From NCBI GenBank assembly GCA_964371555.1, contig CAYJMQ010000028.1:1-25605 (forward strand): a stretch of 25,605 bases of DNA, written 5' to 3'. Positions 15,757 through 24,608 of the stretch are shown here, one piece after another. This DNA is from CAYJMQ01 sp964371555 (GTDB lineage Bacteria > Bdellovibrionota > JACOXK01 > 2-02-FULL-40-11). Made by a program: the position numbers and the translations under genes. Position 1 is the stretch's first letter; each line of letters opens with the position of its first letter. A model generated the notes under the pieces. It had not been told where the DNA came from, ran no database searches, and saw only the letters and a list, made by a program, of their open reading frames with translations.

Positions 15757-16868
15757 CGGTAATACCTCGTCACATTCTGCTGCTGGGCGGAAATATTGAG
15801 AAGGACTCCAATCCCTGAAAGATTACAGATGAGAGAGCTCCCCCCCGCGCTCATAAAGGGGAGGGCAAGCCCTTTCGTCGGAAGAAGCCCCATCACCACA
15901 CTGATGTTTGTGATCGCCTGAAACGAAATCAAAACCGTAATCCCAAGGGCGAGATAGACTCCAAAGAGATCGGGCGCGCGAAGCGCAATTCGAATACCAC
16001 GATATAAAAGAAGAATAAAAAGAGAAACAATCAACATGACGCCGCCAAACCCCAATTCTTCTCCGGCCACGGAAAAAATAAAATCGGTGTGGGCTTCGGG
16101 GAGATAAAAGAGCTTTTGTCTTCCATCCCCAAGGCCAAGTCCCAAAATTCCGCCTGAATAAAAAGCCAAAAAAGACTGGATAATCTGAAACCCCGTATTT
16201 TCAGGATCTTCCCACGGATTTAAAAAAGCCAAAATCCGATTTTTCCGATAAGGGGCGTTCATAATAAGAAACCACGCGGCGGGAATCACAACAAGAAGCG
16301 CTGAGATTAAATACGAAAGCCTCGCCCCGGCCGCAAAGAGCATAAGAAGCACAATAAATGCGAGAGTTGTAGCGGTTCCAAAATCGGGTTGAAGCAAAAG
16401 AAGCCCAAGAAAAATTCCCGTAATAAAAAGATGCGGCGCAAAACCGACAATAAATGATCTGACCTTCTCTTCTTTCTTTGAAAGGGAATAAGCCAGATAG
16501 AAAACAACCGCGTATTTTGCAATTTCGACGGGTTGGAAACGAAAAAAACCGATATCGAGCCAGCGCCTGGCCCCGCCTATCCGATGCCCGATTCCAGGCA
16601 CAAATAGCGCAAGCATCAAAAGGAGACTGATTCCAAGCAGGGGATAAATTATTTTATAAAGATGATGATAATCGACAAAAAGCAAAAGAATCAAAAGAAA
16701 AAAACCACAGGCGGAAAAGATGACCTGTTTTTTTAAGAAATAGTAGCTGTCACCAAAGTTTTGGAGCGCATAGATCGAACTCGAACTAAAAACCATCACA
16801 ATGCCAACAAGAACCAGAACAAATGTGATCACAAAGAGCCAGTAGTCAAAAGGAATTTTTCTGGTCAT
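15753..16868 (-). CDS. ftsW: Septal peptidoglycan polymerase FtsW (SEDS family)
   Basis: FtsW is the polytopic glycosyltransferase that polymerises lipid II at the septum together with FtsI. The 371-residue protein has about ten hydrophobic helices. It shows SEDS signatures PDFGTATTL (with the conserved Asp), GLGDGRQKLFYLPEAHTDF (about 242-260) and FSVAGEELGF, and the C-terminal LPTKGLALPFMSAGGSSL. The ATG at 16868 overlaps the murD stop by four bases, and its own stop overlaps murG likewise. The position between murD and murG is the standard one and distinguishes it from RodA. Confidence 0.97.
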   Translation of the reverse strand: MTRKIPFDYWLFVITFVLVLVGIVMVFSSSSIYALQNFGDSYYFLKKQVIFSACGFFLLILLLFVDYHHLYKIIYPLLGISLLLMLALFVPGIGHRIGGARRWLDIGFFRFQPVEIAKYAVVFYLAYSLSKKEEKVRSFIVGFAPHLFITGIFLGLLLLQPDFGTATTLAFIVLLMLFAAGARLSYLISALLVVIPAAWFLIMNAPYRKNRILAFLNPWEDPENTGFQIIQSFLAFYSGGILGLGLGDGRQKLFYLPEAHTDFIFSVAGEELGFGGVMLIVSLFILLLYRGIRIALRAPDLFGVYLALGITVLISFQAITNISVVMGLLPTKGLALPFMSAGGSSLICNLSGIGVLLNISAQQQNVTRYYR

Positions 16869-18220
16869 AGCTCGCGAAGCAATCCCTTGAAACGATTCCC
16901 CCGCTCTTCATAATTTTTAAATTCATCAAAACTCGCGCATCCCGGAGAAAAGAGAATCACATCTCCCCTTCTTGATTTTTGATAGGCCATAAATACCGCT
17001 TCTTCCAGTGTTCCAACCACAAAGGTCTCGGTATAATCCCCGATCGCCCGGTTAATTTTTTCTTTCGCCTCTCCCATTAAGATCAATATTTTTACTTTTT
17101 TCTGAATCAATGGCCTGAGAACTTCAAAATTTCCCCCTTTATCGCGCCCTCCCATGATGAGAATCAGCGGTTTTTGAAAACTCTCAAGGGAGCGAATAAC
17201 AGAATCAACGTTCGTAGCTTTCGAATCGTTGTAGAAGTCGACGTAGCCCTGCGTTTTCACATATTCAAGGCGATGGGGAACCCCTTCAAATGTATCCAGT
17301 GTCCGCTGAATGGCCTCATCCGAACATTTGAAAATCTTCGCGGCCAAAATGGCCGCCATAAAATTTTCTTTATTATGTGTCCCCAGAATCTGGATCTTAT
17401 CTGTCCGGAATCGTTTCTTTCCGGCATATTTTGATTCCAAATAAAAATAAGGTTCTTCGTAACAAATACCTTGAGGGCTCTGGGAGGGGGCGCATTTTTT
17501 AAAATAGAGCACTCTCGACTTTGCCTGTTCCGCATAGCTCGAAAGATTTGGATCATCCGCATTGAGAATCAAATAATCCGCAGACGTCTGATTTTCAAAA
17601 ATTCTCCCCTTAAAGGCTTTATAACTTTCCATCGAGCCATGCCGGTCGAGATGGTCTGCCGTCAGGTTAAGAATGATCGCCACATTTGGCTTAAACTTTT
17701 TGATCGTCTCAAGCTGAAAGCTTGAGACTTCACAAATAACATACTGATATTTCTCCCGACTCAAAAGCAAATTGGTCAAAGCATTTCCAACATTCCCCCC
17801 CACAAACGCGTTTTTCCCCGCGTTCTTAAACATCTGGCCAATCATGAGCGTTGTTGTCGTCTTTCCATTGGTCCCGGTGATGGCAATCATGGGAATCCTT
17901 ATAAACCGATAGGCAAATTCAAGTTCAGACATAATTTCTTTGTTTTTATTTTTTGCTTCGACCAACGGTTCCATATTGAGAGGCACGCCGGGACTGACAA
18001 CAATAAGATCTGAAGTCAGAAATGTCTTTATCTGATGGCGCCCCAGTTCATATTTAATTTTCTTATAGGGAACGAGCTGTTTCACCGCTTCATGAAGTTC
18101 TGATTTCGTTTTTACATCAGTTACCGTAACGATCGCTCCCCGTTCTGACGCAAATTTGGCAGCGGCCACACCTGTCCTGGCGAGTCCCACCACCAATATT
18201 TTTTTCCCTTTAAGCCGCAT
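16865..18220 (-). CDS. murD: UDP-N-acetylmuramoyl-L-alanine--D-glutamate ligase MurD
   Basis: MurD adds D-Glu to UDP-MurNAc-L-Ala in the cytoplasm. From 18220 the protein has 451 residues. MRLKGKKILVVGLARTGVAA is the N-terminal nucleotide-binding fold, then come ITGTNGKTTTTLMIGQM (about 112-128), a central-domain NLTADHLDRHGSMESY and a C-terminal IMGGRDKGGNFEVL and FSPGCASFDEFKNYEERG. The frame is open to 18286, but AAGAGGGATC-ATG is a good Shine-Dalgarno for 18220, and this start matches the family. It begins 8 bases after the mraY stop and ends in an ATGA overlap with ftsW. Confidence 0.97.
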   Translation of the reverse strand: MRLKGKKILVVGLARTGVAAAKFASERGAIVTVTDVKTKSELHEAVKQLVPYKKIKYELGRHQIKTFLTSDLIVVSPGVPLNMEPLVEAKNKNKEIMSELEFAYRFIRIPMIAITGTNGKTTTTLMIGQMFKNAGKNAFVGGNVGNALTNLLLSREKYQYVICEVSSFQLETIKKFKPNVAIILNLTADHLDRHGSMESYKAFKGRIFENQTSADYLILNADDPNLSSYAEQAKSRVLYFKKCAPSQSPQGICYEEPYFYLESKYAGKKRFRTDKIQILGTHNKENFMAAILAAKIFKCSDEAIQRTLDTFEGVPHRLEYVKTQGYVDFYNDSKATNVDSVIRSLESFQKPLILIMGGRDKGGNFEVLRPLIQKKVKILILMGEAKEKINRAIGDYTETFVVGTLEEAVFMAYQKSRRGDVILFSPGCASFDEFKNYEERGNRFKGLLREL

Positions 18221-18228
18221 GATCCCTC

Positions 18229-19305
18229 TTATCGCAATTTCAATGTTGCCAGCGAAATCATCGCAAGAATAATTGAAATAATCCAAAACCGAACCACAAT
18301 TTTTGGCTCCGCCCAGCCGGATATTTCAAAGTGATGGTGAATGGGCGCCATTTTAAAAATTCGTTTCCGCGTTAGTTTGTAAGAGGCTACCTGAAAAATA
18401 ACAGAAATGACCTCAACCACAAAAACCCCCCCGACAATCATGAGCAATATTTCTTGTTTTACAATCACCGCAAGCATTCCAAGCGCTCCCCCCAACGCAA
18501 GCGCTCCCACATCTCCCATAAAAATCGCGGCAGGATAAGAAGCATACCAAAGAAATCCAAGCCCGGCTGCGACTATAGCGGCACAAAAAATAGTCAATTC
18601 GCCCGCCCCGGGAACAAACATAACCTGCAGATATTGCGCTATTTTTGCATGCCCCACCACATAAGCCAAAATAGCGAAGGTACCCGAGACAATGATCACA
18701 GGCCCAATGGCAAGCCCATCCAACCCATCCGTAAGATTTACGGCATTTGAGGTTCCAACGATAACAAGAACCATAAAAGGGACGTAAAGCCAGTCAAGAG
18801 GAATCTTAAGATTTTTAAAAAAGGGGAAGGTGAGCGTCGTGTCAACAGGGTGCGTCGTATAAAGCCAGAGGGCAATCCCTGTGGCAAAAAGAATCTGAAG
18901 CAAAAATTTTGTTTTTGCGGATAATCCTTTTGAATTTTTTAAAACAATCTTTCGGTAATCATCAAAAAAACCGATCAGACCGAATCCCACTGTCACAAAG
19001 AGAAGCGGCCAAATATAGGGATTTCTGAGATCGATCCAAAGAAGTGTTGACAAAATCATACAACAGAGAATCAAAATTCCCCCCATCGTCGGGGTTCCCT
19101 GTTTCACGGCATGCGAGCTGGGACCATCTGTCCGGATCACCTGCCCTAATTGCCTGAGTTTAAGGATCCGAATAAAGAGGGGCCCCAAAAGAAAACTTAA
19201 AAAAAGGGCAGTTAGTCCCGCGCAAAACGTGCGGAAGGTAATGTATTTAAAAACATTGAAGAAAGAGTGTGATTCATGAAGGGGATATAGCAGGTGATAG
19301 AGCAT
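18229..19305 (-). CDS. mraY: Phospho-N-acetylmuramoyl-pentapeptide transferase MraY
   Basis: An integral membrane enzyme that transfers phospho-MurNAc-pentapeptide from UDP to undecaprenyl phosphate, making lipid I. The 358-residue protein has about ten transmembrane helices. It shows the conserved GTPTMGG loop, the catalytic-site Asp residues in DDYRK and NAVNLTDGLDGLA (about 187-199), FMGDVGALALGG and the MraY-specific PIHHHFE loop (about 319-325). The ATG at 19305 directly abuts the murF TAG, and AGGAAGAG a few bases upstream is a good Shine-Dalgarno lying inside murF. Confidence 0.98.
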   Translation of the reverse strand: MLYHLLYPLHESHSFFNVFKYITFRTFCAGLTALFLSFLLGPLFIRILKLRQLGQVIRTDGPSSHAVKQGTPTMGGILILCCMILSTLLWIDLRNPYIWPLLFVTVGFGLIGFFDDYRKIVLKNSKGLSAKTKFLLQILFATGIALWLYTTHPVDTTLTFPFFKNLKIPLDWLYVPFMVLVIVGTSNAVNLTDGLDGLAIGPVIIVSGTFAILAYVVGHAKIAQYLQVMFVPGAGELTIFCAAIVAAGLGFLWYASYPAAIFMGDVGALALGGALGMLAVIVKQEILLMIVGGVFVVEVISVIFQVASYKLTRKRIFKMAPIHHHFEISGWAEPKIVVRFWIISIILAMISLATLKLR

Positions 19306-20769
19306 CTACTCTTCCTTTCCAATCGACTCAACCAATGCTTCCACGATAGCCGCCATATTCATCCCATGAGACCCCTTGATCAACACGACGCAATTCACAA
19401 CCGACTTAAGTATTTGTTTTAACTTAAGAATTAGATCACTCTGATCTAGGGTTGAGTATACACTTAAGTTGCGATCGTGGGACCGAGCACTCGTTCCAAT
19501 ATACTGAGAAAGCGGACCGTAGGTCAACACGTAATCAACATGCATTTCGGCAAGTTTTTGCCCAATTTGTTTATGCAAAGAGATCTCCTGGCTCCCCAGC
19601 TCAAGCATATCCCCAAGTACGGCGACCTTTTTTAAAGGCTGCGGCCTGCCAGGCTGCGGTAGGCCACTGCTGGCGCACTCGTCGAGCATCTCAATGGCAG
19701 AGACCATGGAGTCAGGGTTCGCATTGTAGCTGTCATCGATAAGATAAATCCCCTCGGTCAAAAGGATCACCTGAGATCGCCCTTCCGTAGCCCCAAACGA
19801 TTCCAAAGCTGGTTTAAATTTCTGAGAGTCAACACCATAACGAATTGCAACGGCAACAGACGCGACCGCATTGCGCGCGTTATGCTCTCCAGGCAGAGAA
19901 AAATAGAATTCCAAAGACCCTTCTCTAAAAGAAGTCGTTTTTTTCCAGTAACATTTTATCCGGAGCCCGCTTATCCCGCGATTTTCCACGATTTCTCCAT
20001 GAAAATCCGCATCATTACTTTTCATCCCGTATGTTACTATTTCACACCGACCGCGCATCGTTTTCACAAATGGCGCCAAAAAGGGATCATCAAGATTGAC
20101 AAAAGCTATGCCGTCTTTAGGGAGAGACATAAAAAGCGCCCCCTTTGCCTCTGCGATTTTTGCTTTCGACTCCATCGTCTGAAGATGAGCCTGACCGATA
20201 TTGGTAATCAAGCCCGCTGTCGGTTCAGTAATTTCTGAAAGCCTTTTGATTTCGAATGGAAGAGACATCCCTATCTCAATCACGGCAATTTCTGAGAGTG
20301 GCTTCAATTCAAAAAGCGTAAATGGCGCCCCGATCAAATTATTTAAATTTCCTGTTGTCTTAAATACACGAAATTTGCTCCCTAAACGCGCCGCAATCAG
20401 ATCTTTGGTTGTCGTCTTGCCATTTGAACCGGTAACAGCAATGATTGGAATAGAAAATTTTTGCCGATAAAAATGCGCAAGATCCCCAAGCGCCTGAATT
20501 GTGTCATGAACTTCAAACAAAAGATTTTTTGAAAATTTCTGTGGATCAAAATGCCCGGTCTGAACCAAAGCCGCCGCCGCCCCGGCTTTAAAGACCTCTT
20601 CCAGAAATTGATGACCATCAAAACGCCCCCCCCGAATCGCGACAAAAAGATCCCCTTTTTGAATTTTCTTTGAATTCTGCGAAACAGAATTCATTCTGAA
20701 TGAGTCCGGAGAGCTTTTTCCAACGACGCTTGCGTGAGTCGCTCTTATGATTTCTTCTTGAGTGAACAT
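19306..20769 (-). CDS. murF: UDP-N-acetylmuramoyl-tripeptide--D-alanyl-D-alanine ligase MurF
   Basis: MurF adds the D-Ala-D-Ala made by Ddl to UDP-MurNAc-tripeptide. The 487-residue protein has the N-terminal NSKKIQKGDLFVAIRGGRFDGHQF (UDP domain), ITGSNGKTTTKDLIAARLG (about 111-129), NIGQAHLQTM, and the C-terminal DDSYNANPDSM and VAVLGDMLELG. It overlaps the end of murE by 25 bases, and its stop abuts the mraY start. Just before VAVLGDMLELG it carries an unusual Pro-rich loop with a 5-residue tandem repeat (GLPQPGRPQP) encoded by 19636-19665. It is otherwise typical. Confidence 0.97.
   Translation of the reverse strand: MFTQEEIIRATHASVVGKSSPDSFRMNSVSQNSKKIQKGDLFVAIRGGRFDGHQFLEEVFKAGAAAALVQTGHFDPQKFSKNLLFEVHDTIQALGDLAHFYRQKFSIPIIAVTGSNGKTTTKDLIAARLGSKFRVFKTTGNLNNLIGAPFTLFELKPLSEIAVIEIGMSLPFEIKRLSEITEPTAGLITNIGQAHLQTMESKAKIAEAKGALFMSLPKDGIAFVNLDDPFLAPFVKTMRGRCEIVTYGMKSNDADFHGEIVENRGISGLRIKCYWKKTTSFREGSLEFYFSLPGEHNARNAVASVAVAIRYGVDSQKFKPALESFGATEGRSQVILLTEGIYLIDDSYNANPDSMVSAIEMLDECASSGLPQPGRPQPLKKVAVLGDMLELGSQEISLHKQIGQKLAEMHVDYVLTYGPLSQYIGTSARSHDRNLSVYSTLDQSDLILKLKQILKSVVNCVVLIKGSHGMNMAAIVEALVESIGKEE
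19636..19665 (-). repeat. 15-bp tandem repeat inside murF
   Basis: AGGCTGCGGCCTGCC (19636-19650) and AGGCTGCGGTAGGCC (19651-19665) are adjacent imperfect copies, GC-rich against their surroundings, and encode GRPQP and GLPQP. They lie in a surface loop position of the C-terminal domain, so the insertion is likely tolerated. Confidence 0.75.
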
Positions 20770-22274
20770 AGGGCTTCGCGCGCTATTTCCTTATCGTCAA
20801 AATGAATTTTCGTTGTCCCAAGAATCTGATAGTCCTCATGCCCTTTGCCCGCGATAAGCACAATATCCCCTTTTTCCGCAAGCCTGATCGCCTTCTCAAT
20901 CGCAGATTTTCTATCCGGTTCAACCACATAGCCTCTCTTTTTCCCCGGCAAATAGAGAGGGGCGGAAATTTCCACAAGCCCCGCCAAAATCTCATCGATG
21001 ATTGCATTCGGATCTTCAGTGCGCGGATTATCAGATGTTACGATAATAATATCGCTCAGCTGAGCGGCGGCCTTCGCCATCAGCGGTCTTTTCTTCCTGT
21101 CTCTGTCTCCACCACAGCCAAAGACGGTAATAATCCGATTTTTTTTGATCGCCTGGAGCGCCCCAAGAACATTTTTAAGCGCGTCATCCGTATGCGCATA
21201 ATCGACCAAAACCACGAAATCATCCCCCCCACAGACACGGTCAAGCCGGCCGGGAACCTGTTCCAGTTTTGCGATTCCAAGGATAATAGCCTCTTTTGGA
21301 ATATCCAATGAACATGCCGCTGAAACCGCCCCCAGAATATTCATGAGATTAAATTTTCCCAGGAGTTTTGATTGAATGGAGATGCTCTCCTTTTTTACCC
21401 TGATTTTTGCGTGAAGACCCCTCAATGAAAATCGGAATGATTCGGAAAAAACATCGGCATGCGGGTCTTTCAACGAAAAAGTAACTGAACGCTTGTCCCT
21501 ATCGGGCATAAACTCATTCATCAGTCTTTTTCCATACGCGTCATCTATATTAATAACGGCCGCTGCCCCGTATTTGCCGCTATATGGCAACACTTCCGTA
21601 AAAAATCTTTTCTTTGCCAAAAAATAATTTTCAAAATCTTCATGAAAGTCGAGATGATCTTGCGACAAATTGGTGAATAGAGCGGCATCAAAATGACTGC
21701 CATCGACGCGATGCAGTGAAAGCGCGTGTGAAGAAACTTCACAAACGACGTGCGTAACGCCGCGGGATCTCATCTGTCTCAGCATCGACTGGAATTCATA
21801 CGCTTCAGGTGTTGTATGGGGCGCTGTAAGCGTCGTTCCCGCGAAACGATAATTGACTGTTCCCATGACCCCCGGCTCAAATCCCGCTTCCCGGAAAATA
21901 GACTCCAGAAGATAAGTGGTTGTTGTCTTTCCATTGGTGCCGGTCACCCCCACCAAAACAAGTTCTTTTGAGGGATGCCCAAAAAATTCAGCAGAAATGA
22001 AAGCAAGCGCCGATCTGCTCTCTGGAACCACAATTTGGACCACAGATTCAGGAAGCCCCTCCTTTTTTTCAACAACCACAGCCCGGACACCTTTTGATAC
22101 CACCTCTTGAAGATAGCGATGTCCGTCTGTTTTAAATCCCGGAATTGCAACAAAGAGAGAGCCTGGCGTAACCAATCGGGAGTCTGTGGTTAAATCATTA
22201 ATTTTAATGTCAGGAATTTGAGAGGGATAGATGGCTGCCTTAGGCAGCGATCGAATAAGCTCATCTAATTTCAT
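20745..22274 (-). CDS. murE: UDP-MurNAc-L-Ala-D-Glu--meso-diaminopimelate ligase MurE
   Basis: MurE adds the third residue of the stem peptide. The 509-residue protein contains DSRLVTPGSLFVAIPGFKTDG in the UDP domain, VTGTNGKTTTTYLLESIF (about 107-124), NLSQDHLDFHEDFENY in the centre and VFGCGGDRDRKKRPLM in the C-terminal part. SDNPRTEDP (about 413-421) is the DNPR motif that marks meso-diaminopimelate specificity, as against the DNPA-type motif of lysine-adding enzymes. The peptidoglycan is therefore expected to be of the Gram-negative A1-gamma type. The ATG at 22274 overlaps the ftsI stop (ATGA), and its 3' end overlaps murF by 25 bases. Confidence 0.98.
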   Translation of the reverse strand: MKLDELIRSLPKAAIYPSQIPDIKINDLTTDSRLVTPGSLFVAIPGFKTDGHRYLQEVVSKGVRAVVVEKKEGLPESVVQIVVPESRSALAFISAEFFGHPSKELVLVGVTGTNGKTTTTYLLESIFREAGFEPGVMGTVNYRFAGTTLTAPHTTPEAYEFQSMLRQMRSRGVTHVVCEVSSHALSLHRVDGSHFDAALFTNLSQDHLDFHEDFENYFLAKKRFFTEVLPYSGKYGAAAVINIDDAYGKRLMNEFMPDRDKRSVTFSLKDPHADVFSESFRFSLRGLHAKIRVKKESISIQSKLLGKFNLMNILGAVSAACSLDIPKEAIILGIAKLEQVPGRLDRVCGGDDFVVLVDYAHTDDALKNVLGALQAIKKNRIITVFGCGGDRDRKKRPLMAKAAAQLSDIIIVTSDNPRTEDPNAIIDEILAGLVEISAPLYLPGKKRGYVVEPDRKSAIEKAIRLAEKGDIVLIAGKGHEDYQILGTTKIHFDDKEIAREALCSLKKKS

Positions 22275-24235
22275 GGGGTTTGCGCTCTAAACATAACCAT
22301 ACAACTTTGACCCGCCTCAATCAAGCTCCCTTCTTCTCGGCACTGGTCGACCGCGATGCCGCTCCCCCGCACCACGATCCTTATGCCCGCTTCCCGTCCG
22401 AATTTTAAAACATCATACATCGATTTTCCCCGAAGGTTTGGCATTTTATCCCATGTTTTGGCGGATTCCCTCTCTGAGATATCATGAAAATCTGTCTCTT
22501 TCTTCCTTTGCGCCTTCTTTTGAAATTTCTTCTCCAGAGCAAGTCTTGAAAGGGGGGGGAAAAGCTGCGCGGTAAGGATGGCTATTTGTTTAAACAGGGG
22601 GGCAGCTACCTCTGCCGCGTAATAATTTTTTTTGGGTTCATCGATCATCACAAAAATGGCATAATGGGGTTGATCTGCCGGGAAAAAACCCAAAAAAGAA
22701 GAAATATATTTGTCTGAAAGATATCCCCTCCCCTGCAAATCCGGTTTTTGAGCCGTCCCGGTTTTTCCGGCAACTTTATATTCCTTCATCGCGGCGGAAA
22801 AACCAGTTCCCCCCTCTTCTGTCACGCGAATCAGCATGCGGGTCAGCCTTCGCGCCACTTCCGGACTCATGACCTGCGCCACAAACTGAGCCTCTGTTTC
22901 AATCACTTCCCCCATTTTGGGATCGATTCTTTTTTTCACGATAAACGGCCGCATGAGCCTCCCTCCATTCGCGATGGAAGACAATGCAGAAACCAATTGA
23001 ATCGCTGTGACAGAAATTCCCTGTCCAAACGCGATATTCGTAAGATCAACAAGCCGCCATTCTTTATAGGGACGAACAATACCGGAGGATTCACCCGGAG
23101 CGTCAATTCCCGTTTTTCGGCCAAAACCAAATTCAAGAATTTTTCTGGAGAACGCGGCTTTCCCCAACTGCGAGGCAATTTTCGCGGCGCCAATATTGCT
23201 TGAAAACTTCAAAATATCAGAAAACGACAACCACCCATATTTGTGATTTTCCGCTTCACGAATTGCAGCCTCGCGATTGACACGATAAAAACCGTTTTCA
23301 CAAAAAAATCTTTCTGAAGGTGAAATCCCTTCCTCCAGCGCCGCGGCGGAGAGAATCACTTTAAACGTCGATCCAGGTTCAAACGCATCCGTCAAAGCGG
23401 CATTCTTCCAATGCGAGCGCTCTCCTGAAAAAAACCGGTTCGGATTGAAAAAAGGATAATTTGCCATTGCAAGGATCTCCCCTGTCCGGACATCCTGAAC
23501 AATCGCCACACCCCGTCTGGCCTGAAATTTTGACACCGTGAGTTCAAGCTCCTTTTCAATCATGAACTGAAGCGACTGTTCGATCGAAAGAATAAGCGAC
23601 GACCCCTCCTGAGGCTCAACAAAAAGGGTTTCATCAAACGTAATCGGCCTTCCCAACGCGTCACGGATCATTTTTATGGAGCTCTTCTTCCCAAATAGGA
23701 CGTCATGGTGGCTGTATTCAAGCCCTTCAATCCCTTGTGAATCGATACCGACAACCCCAAGAAGTTGCCCCGCAAGTTCCTGATTCGGATAAAATCTTTT
23801 ATATTCATCGAGAATCCCAATCCCTTCTATGGGGTGTTCCTTAATCCGCTGCGTGACAGAATCGCCGAGAAGCCGCTCGATCCAGACAAATGACTTTTTA
23901 GACTTTATTTTTTGGTAAATTTTATAATCTGAAATGCCTGTAAGGGCGCCCAAACGCCTGGCAACATATCTGGGCGCCTTGATTTTATTTGGGTTCGCAA
24001 ACAACGATCCGACTTTTCGGCTGACGGCAAGCTCATTCATATTGCGGTCATAAATCGTCCCTCTTTTGGGAAAGAGCGTGATAGCCGTTCGGTATTGCCG
24101 TTTCGCCAATTCAGCGAGTTTTCTATTGGGAATGAGTTGGAGTTGAAGCGCCCTTCCAATGATAAAAAGGAAAAAAAAGATCCCGACAAAGAAGATCGCA
24201 AGAATTCGAATTTTAAGAAATCCCTGATGTATCAT
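22271..24235 (-). CDS. ftsI: Septal transpeptidase FtsI (class B PBP) with C-terminal PASTA domain
   Basis: FtsI crosslinks septal peptidoglycan in partnership with FtsW. The 654-residue protein has an N-terminal membrane anchor (ILAIFFVGIFFFLFIIGRAL), a pedestal domain with KRGTIYDRNMNELAVS, and a transpeptidase domain. The active-site motifs are STFK with Ser289 and Lys292, SSN at 345-347 and KTG at 491-493. A PASTA domain follows at about 596-654 (MPNLRGKSMYDVLKFGREAG). PASTA is absent from enterobacterial FtsI but found in spore-former and several deltaproteobacterial-type PBPs, and it can sense or bind peptidoglycan. The ATG at 24235 lies 13 bases after the ftsL stop, with no clear Shine-Dalgarno. 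Confidence 0.97.
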   Translation of the reverse strand: MIHQGFLKIRILAIFFVGIFFFLFIIGRALQLQLIPNRKLAELAKRQYRTAITLFPKRGTIYDRNMNELAVSRKVGSLFANPNKIKAPRYVARRLGALTGISDYKIYQKIKSKKSFVWIERLLGDSVTQRIKEHPIEGIGILDEYKRFYPNQELAGQLLGVVGIDSQGIEGLEYSHHDVLFGKKSSIKMIRDALGRPITFDETLFVEPQEGSSLILSIEQSLQFMIEKELELTVSKFQARRGVAIVQDVRTGEILAMANYPFFNPNRFFSGERSHWKNAALTDAFEPGSTFKVILSAAALEEGISPSERFFCENGFYRVNREAAIREAENHKYGWLSFSDILKFSSNIGAAKIASQLGKAAFSRKILEFGFGRKTGIDAPGESSGIVRPYKEWRLVDLTNIAFGQGISVTAIQLVSALSSIANGGRLMRPFIVKKRIDPKMGEVIETEAQFVAQVMSPEVARRLTRMLIRVTEEGGTGFSAAMKEYKVAGKTGTAQKPDLQGRGYLSDKYISSFLGFFPADQPHYAIFVMIDEPKKNYYAAEVAAPLFKQIAILTAQLFPPLSRLALEKKFQKKAQRKKETDFHDISERESAKTWDKMPNLRGKSMYDVLKFGREAGIRIVVRGSGIAVDQCREEGSLIEAGQSCMVMFRAQTP

Positions 24236-24248
24236 GTCATCAAAGATA

Positions 24249-24608
24249 CTATTTCATATGAATAATCTGCTCATGTTTCGGATTTTTAAGGTGAAACCTG
24301 TCTTTTGCCATTGAGGAAAGACGCGAAGGGGAACTCAGCGTCGCAAGTTCAATTTTCAACTTCTCATTTTTCATAAAGTGGCGGCGTTCCTCTTTGGTAA
24401 CTTCAAGAATTTTATAGTTCAAGCTCACAACCTCCACACGAGACCAGACATAAAACAGAACAGTCCCCGTTAAAAAACAGCCAAGCAAAAAAAGTTTCAA
24501 AATGCCAAAAAAGACCGCCGTCCTGTCAACTGCCAAAGAGCGCTTCTGTTTATAAAGTATATGTTCAGCCCGCTGGAGAGAACGATACGCAATACTCTTT
24601 CGCTTCAT
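24249..24608 (-). CDS. ftsL: Cell division protein FtsL-like
   Basis: A short bitopic protein of 119 residues between rsmH and ftsI, the standard ftsL position. A basic cytoplasmic N-terminus (residues 1-30) precedes a transmembrane helix (about 32-54, FFGILKLFLLGCFLTGTVLFY), then a periplasmic coiled-coil-like stretch (about 60-95) and the short KDRFHLKNPKHEQII tail typical of FtsL, which bridges FtsQ/B to FtsW/I. Sequence conservation in the family is low, so identification rests on topology and position. The ATG overlaps the rsmH stop as ATGA. Confidence 0.88.
   Translation of the reverse strand: MKRKSIAYRSLQRAEHILYKQKRSLAVDRTAVFFGILKLFLLGCFLTGTVLFYVWSRVEVVSLNYKILEVTKEERRHFMKNEKLKIELATLSSPSRLSSMAKDRFHLKNPKHEQIIHMK

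Noticed and set aside
19404..19470. Nested palindromes in murF (ACTTAAG three times, TAGATCA-CTC-TGATCTA)
   Set aside because: They fall in normal MurF coding sequence; CTTAAG arises from repeated Leu-Lys codons and the hairpin from Asp-Leu and Asp-Gln codons. No insertion relative to the family is evident there.
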